NCBI GenBank assembly: GCA_963756895.1
Contig: CAVWPI010000011.1
Coordinates: 434,001 to 498,000 of the forward strand
Source: DASUAS01 sp963756895
GTDB lineage: Bacteria > Actinomycetota > Acidimicrobiia > IMCC26256 > DASPTH01
Direction of reading: 5' to 3'
Length of the DNA stretch: 64,000 nt
How positions within the stretch are numbered: the first letter of the stretch is position 1; every line of letters starts with the position of its first letter. The notes below the pieces were generated by a model. That model saw nothing but the letters and a program-made list of their open reading frames with translations. It made no database searches and was not told the origin of the DNA. Positions 36,639 through 46,157 of the stretch are shown here, piece after piece. A program made the translations under genes and the position numbers.

Positions 36639-37698
36639 ATGGTGGACGAGATCGTGGTGGAGACGGTGCCGTTGACCGGAAGCCCGTGGCCGACGGTCGA
36701 TCCCTTCCTGTTCTGCGTGCACCATGACGACGCCTACCCGGTCGGCAACGGCCGCTTCGGTCCGGACGCCTCACTCGCCGGTCGGGAGATGGGCGCCGAC
36801 TTCGCCGGTATCGACGGCTGGCGCATGTACCACGGCACCGAAGTGGCCGGCTTCCCGCAGCATCCCCACCGCGGCTTCGAAACCGTGACCTACGTGCGCC
36901 GCGGCGTGATCGACCACTCCGACTCGCTCGGCGCCGCGGCGCGCTTCGGTGCGGGCGACACGCAGTGGCTCACCGCTGGCCGCGGGATCGTGCACTCGGA
37001 GATGTTCCCGCTCCTCGACGACGACCAGCCCAACCCGCTCGAGCTGTTCCAGATCTGGGTGAACCTGCCCGCGGCGTCGAAGCTGGCCGAGCCGCACTTC
37101 TCGATGTTGTGGGCGCGCGACGTCCCCGTCGTCACCGTGCGCGACGACGCCGGACGCGCCGCGACCGTCACCGTGATCGCCGGGGCGCTCGACGGTCATG
37201 TGCCGCCGGCTCCGCCGCCCGACTCGTGGGCATCGCGCGCCGAAGCCGACGTCGCCATCTGGCACGTCGCGCTCGACGCCGGCGCAGCGTGGTCGGTGCC
37301 GGGAGCGCGCGGCGGTGACACGACGGTGCGGATCCTCTACGTGTACGAGGGCGAGCTGACCGTCGGCGCCACCCGCGTCGCGGCCCCCACCGGCGTCGTG
37401 GTGCGAGCGGGGTCCGACGCGCCGCTCGAGGCCGGACCTGCCGGTGCCCAGGTGCTGATGCTGCAGGGCCGCCCGATCGGTGAGCCGGTCGCGCAGTACG
37501 GACCGTTCGTGATGAACGAACAGGACGAGATCGTCGAGGCGTTCTCCGACTATCGCGACACCGGCTTCGGTGGCTGGCCGTGGCCGCAGGACGATCCTGT
37601 CCACGGCGCGGCGTCGCGCTGGCCGCTTCGCCCGCCACGCCGACGGGCACGAGGACCAGCTCGCCCCTGACCCGGTCGCCGGCGAACCGGTCAGCTGA
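36639..37698 (+). CDS. Pirin family protein (one frame break near the end)
   Basis: About 352 residues. Bicupin with the pirin metal site in the first barrel: FPQHPHRGFETVTYVRRG (H-x-H) and TAGRGIVHSEMFP (H-x-E). Also LFQIWVNLPAASK, VTVIAGALDG and the ending FVMNEQDEIVEAFSDYR. Pirins act as iron-dependent regulators or quercetinase-like dioxygenases. A frame change near 37610 hides the expected ending RFARHADGHEDQLAP. With it repaired the stop is at 37698, overlapping the convergent MaoC gene by eight bases. ATG 36639 follows GGGGAGAGG. Confidence 0.85.
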
Positions 37699-38540
37699 AC
37701 AGCTCGATCCGACCGTGCTTCACCACGGCCGCGCCCGTGCACGTCGCTTCGAACGCGAACACTCCCGGACCGGCTGAGGCGCCGGCGTCGTAGACGTCGA
37801 CGGTGAGGTCCTCGCCCAGGCGGGTGGGCGACGCGAAGCGGACCGCGACCCGACGGACGCGCGACGGATCGCCCCCGGCGATCAAGCCCACTGCGGCTTG
37901 CGTGCACATCGCCATCGTGCAGAGGCCGTGGGCGAAGAGGTAGTCGACGCCGGCCTTGCGGGCGGCGTCGAGCTCGAAGTGGTGGGCCGACCAGTCCTTC
38001 GACACCTCGGCGTAGCGCGTCGCGGCGTCGACGTCGACGTGCTGCATCACCGAGCCGACGGGGTGCTCGCGCGCGGCTGTCGGGGAAGGCGTGGTCGGGG
38101 GGCTCCGGGCCCACGTCGGCGAGCTCGTCGCAGCCCGGGAAGAAGATCGTCCACCAGTGCTCGACCGCGAGAACGTCGTCGGCACCGAACTGCTCCATGC
38201 GCAGCACGACGCGGGCGCCCGCTTTGGTGTTGCGCACCGCGAACGGCTGGGAGAACGTCTCGAGCGCCTCGCCCGGCACGAGCGGACGGTGCATGAGCAC
38301 CTCGTGCTCACCGTGCACACCGTTGCGTCCGCTCTGGTACACGGACTGCGGCACCGCGGCATTGGCGGCCCACTGTGCGTCGAAGATCAAGACCACCGGG
38401 AACGTGGCCGGCACCGCGGCACCGGCGACGACCGGAGCGTTCGTGTCGTTGGTCGCCGTCGCGTACTGGTCGATCGCGGCGGGATCGAGCGTTCCCGCGA
38501 AGGGCCCGTGTCGCGGCGTGAGGTCGATGTCCGTCATCAT
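37691..38540 (-). CDS. MaoC-like acyl dehydratase, double hot-dog (one frame break)
   Basis: About 282 residues with two hot-dog halves as in MaoC/2-enoyl-CoA hydratase 2. N-terminal half: AIDQYATATNDTNAPVVAG, VPATFPVVLIFDAQWAAN, HEVLMHRPLVPGEALETFSQ. After a frame change near 38070 the catalytic half follows: ATRYAEVSKDWSAHHFELDA (Asp/His hydratase motif region), YLFAHGLCTMAMCTQAAVG, VRFASPTRLGEDLTVDVYD. Hydrates or dehydrates enoyl-CoA, or acts in fatty/polyketide-type lipid metabolism. ATG 38540 or 38537. Confidence 0.75.
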
Positions 38541-38565
38541 GGGCGCGCAGACTACGACGTGCCCG

Positions 38566-39773
38566 TCACTCGCCGAAGCCGACGACCTCCAGGTCGAGCG
38601 GCATCTCGTTCTCGTGGATTCCCGTCGACGCGGACGTGTCGACCGGCGTGACCTGGAACTTCGCGAGGGCCTGTTCGTCGGTGACGACGCCCTCACCGGT
38701 GAACTTCGTGAACACGAACGGCAGACCGTTCGAGAGGAGCGGCGACGGCCCGTCCATGACGTGGAAGTGCAGATGCGCACTGTCCGTGTTCCCGGTGTTG
38801 CCGAGCAGACCGAGGACCTGCCCCGTCTTCACGGCATCGCCGACCTTCACCTTCAGGCTGCCGGGCTGCATGTGCGCGTAGAAGGTGTAGCGGCCGTGGC
38901 CGATGTCGACGACGACGTAGTTGCCACCGGCCGTCTGCACCGTCTGGCCGCTCGGCAGCCGACCCGGGGTCTCGGTGGGCTGGTCGTCCTGGGTCGCGGC
39001 GACCTTGCCTGCGGCCGCGGCGTGGATCTCGTCGCCGTAGTAGCCGAAGTTGTCGTTGTTCGAAGGATCTCCCTGTGCGAGTGAGCGGTTGGGTCCGAGC
39101 TGTACGAAGTCGATCGCGAAGCGCTCGGCTGCGTGGGCGGTGCCGTTGATCGAGAGCGTGGCGCCGCGGTGCGCGTTGATGGGTTGACAGCAGCCGTTGC
39201 CCACCACCCATCCCGAACCGGGAGCGGCGGCTCGAGCACGACCGCCTTCGCGTTGCTGTGGACCTTCACCGGAACGCCGTCGTACTCGATCGTCGATGTC
39301 TGGCCCTCGCCGCTGGCCACGGTCATCACGAAGTGGTGCACCAGCTGCTTCGGTACGGACGTCGACGGCTCCAGTTGCACGTCGAAGAACAGGTACCCCG
39401 ACCCGCCGGGCGGGAACGTGACCCCCTCGGAACCGCCCGCGAGGTTCAGCATCGTGGGCAGGATGTCGGCGTCGATGGTGCCGAGCACTGCGTCGTCCTT
39501 CGCGGGGTCGAGCGTCTCGATCGACGTGACCTGGACCGACGAGCGGCTGGCGTTGAGCACCTGCATCTCGTACGCGAGGTGGACCATGCCGTCGGACCCG
39601 AGCACCGGATCGGGGCTGGCGAGGGGATGGAACGCGAGCGGCGAGAGCACCGCGCCGTTCGTCTCCTCCGCACCCTCACCGGTCGACTCCGCGCTGGCGG
39701 GCACGGCCGCCAGCGCGACCAGCGCCGCCACGGCGAGCGCGCACCACCCGAACCTGCGGGATCGAACCTTCAT
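38566..39773 (-). CDS. Secreted M23 (LytM-type) metallopeptidase-like protein (one frame break)
   Basis: About 401 residues. Signal peptide (FGWCALAVAALVALAAVPAS, cleavage ASA-ES), an N-terminal immunoglobulin-like region (LAYEMQVLNASRSSVQVTS, GYLFFDVQLEPSTSVPKQLV), and after a frame change near 39210 a peptidase domain: HAAERFAIDFVQLGPN (Zn-site D; the usual preceding His is at HA-AERFAID), VVVDIGHGRYTFYAHMQPG, HLHFHVMDG (H-x-H). M23 peptidases cut peptide cross-bridges in cell walls. One of the zinc ligands (H-x(3,6)-D) should be checked before assuming activity. Confidence 0.78.
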
Positions 39774-39819
39774 GTCTGCCCTCCATCGCGCTCGATCACG
39801 GGCATCATCGCACGGCGTA

Positions 39820-40652
39820 GTGTCCGATCGTGCGGGTCGGGTCCACCTCCCTCAGTTCGGCCGGGCATCGAGCCCGGATGCCATCACCGAGGCGGCGCAG
39901 CTCGCGGAGCAGCTCGGGTTCGCCGACGTGTGGGTGAGCGACCACATCGCCATCCCCGCGGCGCAGGACTACCCGTCGCCGTACCTCTACGACCCGCTGC
40001 TGACGCTCACCTGGGCCGCGGCGGCGACCGAACGCGTCGGCCTCGGCACCAGCGTGCTCGTGGTGCCGCAGCACCCGCCGCTCGCGCTCGCCAACTCGCT
40101 GGCCAGCCTCGACGCGTTGTCGGGCGGTCGCCTCACCATCGGCGCCGGTGTCGGGTGGTCCGAGGCCGAGTTCGCCGCGCTCGGCCAGTCGTTCGCCGAC
40201 CGCGGTCGACGGATGGACGAGATGCTCGACGTGTTGCGGGCGTGCTGGGGTCCCGATCCCGTCGACTTCCACGGCGAGTTCGTGCACCTCGACGCGATGA
40301 AGGTGCAGCCGAAGCCCGCGCACCCCATCCCGATCTGGATCGGTGGCCGGAGCGAACCCGCGTTCCGGCGGGCCGCCCGCGCGGCGACGGCTTCCACGCC
40401 ATCGGTCTCGACCCCGAAGGCGCGGCGCGGGTCGTCGAACGGGTGCGCCGCGAGCGGCCCGAGGAGTCGTTCACCATCTCGCTGCGGACCGGGTGGGACC
40501 CACAGGGCATGGACCCCGAAGTCATCCGCCGCGAGCGCGACGAGTTCGAGGCCGCCGGCATCCAGCACGTCGTGAGTGCGCCATGGCGCAACTCGTCCGA
40601 CGAGTGGATGCGGTCGATGGAGCTCCTCGCGGAACTGGTGCTCGCCCGCTGA
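39820..40652 (+). CDS. LLM-class flavin (probably F420)-dependent oxidoreductase (one or two frame breaks)
   Basis: About 277 residues. Luciferase-like TIM barrel: AITEAAQLAEQLGFADVWVS, DHIAIPAAQDYPSPY, RVGLGTSVLVVPQHPPLALA, LDALSGGRLTIGAGVGW, IPIWIGGRSEPAFRRAAR; after a break near 40385 DGFHAIGLDPEGAARVVERV and the C-terminal helix MRSMELLAELVLAR. These enzymes use FMN or F420 for redox of small molecules. If one base is missing near 39840, the true start is GTG 39830 giving VRVGVHLPQFGR, which fits the family better than the GTG 39820 used here. Confidence 0.8.
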
Positions 40653-40667
40653 ACGGCCGAGATCGAT

Positions 40668-41479
40668 CTAGCTGGCGGGAGTCGCCGGCGTCGTCGACAG
40701 GTCGGATTGTGAGACCCATCCTGCGTTGAACGCCTCGATGTCGGTTGTCGGTGCGGTGACGGCAGCCGCGCAGTCGACGTCGGCGATAGCGCCGTCGGTG
40801 GTGGTGGCCGTCGTGACCTTCTTGATCCCTCGGGGCTCGCCCGTGGGACAGTTCGGGGCGTTGTAGTTGGTGATCGTCGTCGGCGCGGCCTTCGGCTTCT
40901 TCACGAGCTCGCGCGGTGCTTCGCGAGCCAGTCGACCGCCAGCTTCGCCGTGTTGTCGTACTGCGGTGCGTCGCCGAGGCCCTGGCTGAACGCCACCGCC
41001 GGGATCCCGCGTGTCGCCGCCATGCGCGCGGCGCCGACCGTGCCCGACAGCTCGGTGAAGCCGCCGAGGTTCTGACCCACGTTGATGCCCGACATCACCA
41101 CGTTGGGCTTCACGCCGAGCTGGTCGAGGGCGGCGGTGACGGTGTCGGCGGGGAAGCCGACCACCGCAGTGGCCTCGTAGCCGCTCGCGGTCGTCGCGGC
41201 CGTCGTGGTCAGCGTGCCGGGGGTGGTCTTGCCCCCGGTCCCGCTCTGGTTCTCCGCCGGGGCGACGACGACCACCTTGGTGTTCTTCGCCTTGCTCAGT
41301 GCCTGCACGAGTGAGTCGATACCCGGAGCGGCGACGCCGTCGTCGTTGGTGACCAGCACCGTGATCGTCGCGGGCTTCTTCGCCTTGGCGGCCGCCGCGG
41401 GCGACGCGCCCGCGGCCGATGCGGTGGCGAGCGCGGAGATGACGAAGACGGCGAACGCGGTCGATCGGACTCGGCTCAC
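40668..41479 (-). CDS. Secreted SurE-like 5'/3'-nucleotidase (one frame break)
   Basis: About 269 residues. An N-terminal signal peptide (STAFAVFVISALATASAAGA) precedes a SurE fold: VLVTNDDGVAAPGIDSLVQAL with the metal Asp pair, VVVAPAENQSGTGGK with the metal serine, MSGINVGQNLGGFTELSGTV with the metal Asn, and RGIPAVAFSQGLGD. All expected ligand residues are present. After a break near 40915 the C-terminal part (TNYNAPNCPTGEPRGIKKVT, DIEAFNAGWVSQSDLS) follows. SurE enzymes usually are cytoplasmic nucleotidases/exopolyphosphatases; an exported copy suggests phosphate scavenging from extracellular nucleotides. Confidence 0.82.
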
Positions 41480-41597
41480 GATGGATCTCCCCCCAGAGCA
41501 GCTGATGCGAGGCGGACCCTAGCGGCCGTCGTCCGGCGGAGACGCGCGCGGTCCCGTGCCACGGGCGCGACACGGGACCCGGTTCGCTCAGGGCGGT

Positions 41598-42308
41598 TCA
41601 GATGCCCAGACGACCGCGGAGCGCGCTGTACTTGGCCGGCTCCAGCACGGCTTCGGCCAGCATCAGCATCCCCTGGAACATCTCCGGCGGCACGCCGTCG
41701 CGGGCTCCCGCGTACAGCTCGGTCTGGTCCTCGATGTTCATCGCCGGGAGCATGAGGACGGCGGACGCCGCCAGCCGCTCGGGGCTGATGCTGGCGACGA
41801 TCGCGTTGTCGAGCGCCCGCAGGTCCTCGGCCGAGACGTGCTGCGAGAGCATCACCATCACCTCGAACTCCTCGAACTCCTGGTGCCGCAGGTACTCGGA
41901 GGTGAACGACGCCAGCCCCAGGTACAGGCGGTGGGTGAGGATGCGGGCCTGCTCGGGACAGGCGCCGGCGGCGCGGTCGGCGAGCACCTCGAGCTCGGCC
42001 ATCTGCGCCTCGAGCCGCGGGTGGGCGATCGCGATCTCCTCCGCGTACTCGGGGTTGAGGCGCTCGATGATCGGCTGCACGAAGTTGTCCTCGTGCTCGG
42101 CGTGCTCCACGAGCATCTGCACCATGTCGGTCCACGCGGCGCCGACGGCCCGCACCGCGTCCTGGTCGTGCGGGTCGACCTGGCCCGCCGACTGGGTCAC
42201 GGCGAAGAGGCCGGCCCGGATCCCCTTGTGGACGTCGCGGTACATGTCGACGGTGACGGTCTCGAGTGCAGCGGTCTCGACGATGAGCGGGGTGGTCACG
42301 ATGGTCAT
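41598..42308 (-). CDS. Hemerythrin-domain protein
   Basis: 236 residues, intact. Four-helix HHE domain that can bind a di-iron centre: TVDMYRDVHKGIRAGLFAVT (first His), MLVEHAEHEDNFVQPIIERL (H-x3-E), IAHPRLEAQMAELE and YLRHQEFEEFEVMVMLSQ. The C-terminal 60 residues continue as helices (PAMNIEDQTELYAG, LAEAVLEPAKYSALRGRLG). Roles in the family include oxygen/NO sensing and iron or redox stress. ATG 42308 with AGGGACCC. Divergent from the PPOX operon; an inverted repeat AGCGAA-N9-TTCGCT (42413-42433) lies between. Confidence 0.85.
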   Translation of the reverse strand: MTIVTTPLIVETAALETVTVDMYRDVHKGIRAGLFAVTQSAGQVDPHDQDAVRAVGAAWTDMVQMLVEHAEHEDNFVQPIIERLNPEYAEEIAIAHPRLEAQMAELEVLADRAAGACPEQARILTHRLYLGLASFTSEYLRHQEFEEFEVMVMLSQHVSAEDLRALDNAIVASISPERLAASAVLMLPAMNIEDQTELYAGARDGVPPEMFQGMLMLAEAVLEPAKYSALRGRLGI

Positions 42309-42412
42309 GGGTCCCTCCAGGGTCCGGTCGTGCGCCCTCCGGCACACGGTGTCGTTCGTTCGTGTCACCATCGTGCGGGAGCCGCCACCGCCCCGCTCCT
42401 GAGAAGCGCGTG

Positions 42413-42433
42413 AGCGAACGCTAAGAATTCGCT
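42413..42433. promoter_or_regulatory. Inverted repeat between hemerythrin gene and PPOX operon
   Basis: AGCGAACGCTAAGAATTCGCT has six-base arms AGCGAA/TTCGCT. It is AT-richer than its surroundings and 31 bases before the GTG of the PPOX gene. Possible operator or promoter region. Confidence 0.3.
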
Positions 42434-42464
42434 ACTTCGTCGTGCCGAACGTCCCGGAGCCCCT

Positions 42465-42932
42465 GTGATCGAGCCCGAGGTCACCGAATTGATCGAGTCG
42501 CCGTGCTCGCTGATCGTCGCGTCGGTGGACGCCGACGGGCTGCCCGACGCGATCCGGGGCTGGGGCGTGGACGTGTTGGGACCGGACCGGGTGCGGGTGC
42601 TCCTCGCCGCCGACGCCGACCGCACGCTCGCCAACCTCGCCGACGGTGGGCGCATCGCGCTGACCACCACCCACTTCATCACCGCGGTGTCCTGGCAGCT
42701 CAAGGGTGTGGCGACCATGATCGAGGACGCCTCGCCCGCCGAACGCATCCTCTTCGACGCGTACTGCTCCGGCTGCCTGCAGATCCTCAGCGTGGCGCAG
42801 GACATGCCGGAAGGGGTGATCGCCCGGTTGATCCCGGCGGACGTCGTCGCCTGCGAGATGGTGGTCGAGCAGGTCTTCGACCAGACGCCGGGCCCCGGCG
42901 CGGGTGCGCGGGTCGCGCCGGTGGCGAACTGA
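42465..42932 (+). CDS. Pyridoxamine-phosphate-oxidase-like (split-barrel flavin) protein
   Basis: 155 residues, intact. Split beta-barrel of the PNPOx/flavin-reductase group: CSLIVASVDADGLPDAIRGW, VRVLLAADADRTLANLADGG, RIALTTTHFITAVSWQLKGV, DAYCSGCLQILSVAQ. Such proteins bind FMN, F420 or heme. GTG 42465. The first gene of a tightly coupled operon: its stop overlaps the next ATG by one base (TGATG). Confidence 0.75.
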   Translation: MIEPEVTELIESPCSLIVASVDADGLPDAIRGWGVDVLGPDRVRVLLAADADRTLANLADGGRIALTTTHFITAVSWQLKGVATMIEDASPAERILFDAYCSGCLQILSVAQDMPEGVIARLIPADVVACEMVVEQVFDQTPGPGAGARVAPVAN

Positions 42933-43373
42933 TGGCCGACGAGCCGCTCGCTCTGCGACTCTCCGACATCTCCCGGTGCTTCGAAGGCCTCGTCCCGGCC
43001 GACATCGCGACCGCGTCGGCCGACGGCGTGCCCAACGTGACGCACCTGTCGCGCGTGAACATGCTCGACGACGAGCGGATCGTGCTCTCGAACCAGTTCT
43101 TCTCGAAGACGGTGCGCAACCTGGCCGAGAACCCGCGCGTGCGTGATCGTCATCGATCCGGTCACGTACGACAGCTACCGCCTCGTCGTGCAGTACGAGC
43201 GCACCGAGCGTCGGGGTCCGATCTTCGAACGTCTGCGGCGCGACGTCGATGCCATCGCCGCGCTCACCGGCATGGAAGGCGTGTTCAAGCTGCGCAGCGC
43301 CGACGTGTACCGCCTGTTGGAGCTCGAACTGGTCCACCGCGAAGGTGCACGAAGCACCGGACGCATGACGTGA
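42932..43373 (+). CDS. Second pyridoxamine-phosphate-oxidase-like protein (one frame break)
   Basis: About 146 residues. SDISRCFEGLVPADIATASA, DGVPNVTHLSRVNMLDDERI, ALSNQFFSKTVRNLAENPRV with the FFSKT flavin-loop pattern, then after a break near 43140 VIDPVTYDSYRLVVQYERTE and GVFKLRSADVYRLLELEL. Same split-barrel family as the upstream product and probably its partner or paralog. The ATG overlaps the upstream stop, and the stop overlaps the GAF gene's GTG (GTGA). Confidence 0.78.
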
Positions 43374-44325
43374 GCAGCGCCGCGCCTCACGACGAGCGCG
43401 TGCTGCAACTGGCGCGGCTGAGCGCTCGCTTGGCGCGCTGCCCCGACCTCGACTCACTCGTCGAGTCGGCGCTCGCGGCCCTCGACGAGCTGTTCGGCTA
43501 CTCGCACTCGTTGCTGCTGCTCGTCGACGAGTCGGGCGAGCGGCTCTACACCATCGCCAGCCACGGCTACGACGCCGAGGGCGTGGGCAGCGAGGTGCGC
43601 CTCGGCGAGGGTGTCGTCGGCATGGTGGCCGAGCGGGCCGAGGCCATGCGGGTCGGGAACCTGCGCCAGATGCTCGCCTACGCGCGGAGCGTGCGGCGGG
43701 TCTACGAGGAGCGAGGCGGCGAGGCGCCTGGTCGTGAGATCCCGCTGCCGGGCCTGGCGCGGGCCGAGAGCCAGGTGGCGGCGCCCGCGATGGTGCTCGG
43801 GCAACTGGTGGGTGTGCTCGCGATCGAGAGCGAGACCCGGCTCGCCTTCGGGGTCGAGGACGAAGCCCTCCTCGCCGTCGTCGCGACCCTGGTGGCGAGC
43901 GCCATCGAGATCGACTGGGCGAACGAACGAGCCGCGACCGAAGCGAGCACCGGCGAGGTCGCGTCGCGCGCCGACGGTGGCGCCACCGAATCCCGCCACC
44001 ACCGCGTGCGGTTCTTCGCCGTCGACGGCAGCGCGTTCCTCGACGGCGACTACCTCATCAAAGGGGTGGCCGGACGAGTCCTCTGGGTGCTGCTCGATCA
44101 TCACGCCCGCGAGGGCGTACCGAGTTCACCAACAAGGAGGTGCGCCTCGACCCGTCGCTCGAGCTCCCCGAGTTCCGCGACAACCTCGAGAGCCGCCTCA
44201 TCCTGCTCAAGCGCCGCCTCGACGAACGCGACGCGCCCATCCGCATCGAAAAGACCGGAAGGGGTAGGTTCCGCCTCCTCGTCGACGGCGAGCTCCGGCT
44301 GGAAGAGGTGGAGGCCGATCGATGA
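43370..44325 (+). CDS. GAF-domain sensor protein with C-terminal winged-helix-like region (one frame break)
   Basis: About 317 residues. GAF domain at residues about 20-175 (SLLLLVDESGERLYTIASHG, EVRLGEGVVGMVAERAEAMR, VAAPAMVLGQLVGVLAIESE). After a variable linker, a C-terminal domain begins RVRFFAVDGSAFLDGDYLIK and VAGRVLWVLLDHHAREG, and past a break near 44115 continues TNKEVRLDPSLELPEFRDNL, ESRLILLKRRLDERDAPIRI. That resembles a winged-helix region seen in some GAF regulators. Likely a ligand- or redox-sensing transcription factor or co-factor of the two flavin proteins before it. GTG 43370; its TGA overlaps the hydrolase ATG. Confidence 0.75.
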
Positions 44326-45195
44326 GCGCATCCTTCGAGCACGACCGGAAGACGGATCGCGAGCTTCGGCTCGCCGACGGCCGGACGATGACCTGGGCGG
44401 AGTTCGGCGCGCCCGATGGGGTGCCGGTGCTCAGTTGCCACGGTGGGCTGCTGTGCCGCTTCGACGTGGAGCCGTGCGCGGCGGAGTTCGCCGCGGCGGG
44501 ACTGCGGGTGGTGTCGCCCGACCGACCGGGCGTGGGGGGTTCCGACCGCAAGCCGGGCCGGTCCACCCGCGACTGGGTCGACGACGCGCGTGAGCTGCTC
44601 GACGCGCTGGAGATCGAGCGCTGCGCGGTCATGGGCTGGTCACTGGGCGGCCGGTCCGCGGCCGCGGTGGCGGCGGGCCTCGGCGACCGGGTGACGCGCG
44701 CGGCGATCGTCGCCGGCTGTCCGCCGCTCGACGACCACGCGCGGTTCGCGCAGCTCAACCGGCTCGACCGGACCCTGGCGAAGCTCTCGAAGCGGGCGGC
44801 ACCGGTGGCCGCGTCGCGTTCACGTTGTCGGCGCGCATCGGGCGTCGTTCGCCTTTGCGGCTCGCCAAGTACGAGGCCAAGCACTCACCCGCCGCCGACG
44901 CCACGGTGATCCGTGACCACGGCGAGTGGCTCGGGTTCGCGATGGGCGAGGGTGGGCGGAACGGCGCCGGGATGGTCGACGAGTACCGGGCGTTCGTCGG
45001 AGCATGGGGCTTCGCGCTCGGTGACATCGCGGTCCCGACGCGCGTCACCAGGGCACCGCCGACCAACTGGTGCCGCCGGGCTGGGCGAAGGACCTCACCG
45101 TCGGGATCGCCGGCGCCGAGCTGACCGAGTACCCCGACGAGGGCCACATGGTCGGCATCTCGCGCCGGGTCGAGATCGCACGCGCCCTGATCTGA
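44322..45195 (+). CDS. Alpha/beta hydrolase (two frame breaks)
   Basis: About 290 residues, last gene of the PPOX-PPOX-GAF operon (ATGA overlap). LSCHGGLLCRFD gives the oxyanion loop, VVSPDRPGVGGSDRK follows, the nucleophile elbow is GWSLGGRSA (Ser about residue 108), and after breaks near 44815 and 45050 the acid lies in HQGTADQLVPPGWAK and the His in YPDEGHMVGIS. Resembles proline iminopeptidase/haloperoxidase-like hydrolases. Natural substrate unknown; operon context suggests a role linked to the GAF sensor. Confidence 0.8.
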
Positions 45196-45213
45196 TCGAT
45201 CGGGGCCCGCCGC

Positions 45214-46060
45214 TCAGACCTGGCCCGGGTGTCGGATCTCGGTGTCGAGAGCACCCTGGGCGGCGCCGGAGCCGGCACGCCCACCGCCGCGCCCCGCAAC
45301 ACGAACGCTACCGCGACCGCGGCGCACGCCCCGGCGAGGGGCCCGGCGACGTACACCCAATACGACGGGAAGTTCGCCGCGACCACATCCGGTCCGAAGG
45401 TGCGCGCCGGGTTCATCGACGCTCCGGAGATCGGGCTCCCCCACAGTCCGGCCAGGGCGATGTAGCTGCCGACCCCGAGCGCGCCGATGACGCCGAGGTT
45501 CTGGGCGCCCGACGCGGTGCCGAGGATCACGCTGACGAGGCCGAAGGTCAGGATCAGCTCCATCCAGAACGCGTCCCCGACGAGAAGCCTCCGGCGGGGG
45601 CGTTGCCGCCGTAGGACGCGGACACGTGCACGACGGCCTGGAGGAACCACGCCGCGAGCGCAGCACCACCGAGCTGCATCACGATGTACCCGGGCACCCG
45701 CAACCACGGGAAGTCACGACGCAGCGCGAACGCGACGCTCACCGCGGGGTTGAGGTGCGCGCCCGACACCTTGCCCATGAACAGGATGATCGCCAGCACC
45801 ATGAGGCCCGGCGCGACGACGGCGGCGGTGCGGCTGATCGTGTCCGGGAACGCCTGGCCCATCATGCCGCCGCCCGCCGCGACGAGCACGAGGAAGAACG
45901 TGCCGAGCAGTTCCGAGAACAGCCGTCGCCATTCCTGGCGGGGATCGTCGAAGTTCTGGAAGACTGCCTCGAGCGAGTCGAGCGAGTCTCCCGGATGGAG
46001 CAGCGTGAGCGACACCGGTGGCGCGAGCCCCGGGTCGGGGCGGGATCGGATTCGGCGTTC
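45214..46060 (-). CDS. Aquaporin / major intrinsic protein (frame breaks)
   Basis: About 281 residues. MIP-family channel: WRRLFSELLGTFFLVLVAAG (helix 1), GLMVLAIILFMGKVSGAHLN, first NPA in SGAHLNPAVSVAFALRRD, second NPA in SGASMNPARTFGPDVVAANF, VYVAGPLAGACAAVAVAFVL. Breaks near 46030, 45580 and 45270. The Arg after the second NPA, part of the selectivity filter, is present. An extended cytoplasmic N-terminus is unusual. ATG 46060; an inverted repeat (GCGGTTC/GAACCGC, 46082-46110) is just upstream. Conducts water or small neutral solutes. Confidence 0.8.
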
Positions 46061-46122
46061 ATCTCGTCGTCCTCTCTCCGAGCGGTTCCCGTCGATCCTC
46101 CGCGAACCGCGGCCGCCGGGAA

Positions 46123-46137
46123 ACCCCCGAAAGGGGT
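46123..46137 (-). terminator. Small hairpin after the formylglycine enzyme gene
   Basis: ACCCC-loop-GGGGT with five-base arms, followed on the minus strand by TTT. A weak intrinsic-terminator-like element separating the formylglycine-generating enzyme gene from the downstream aquaporin gene. Confidence 0.35.
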
Positions 46138-46157
46138 GATCTCGTCGCCGACGCGCC

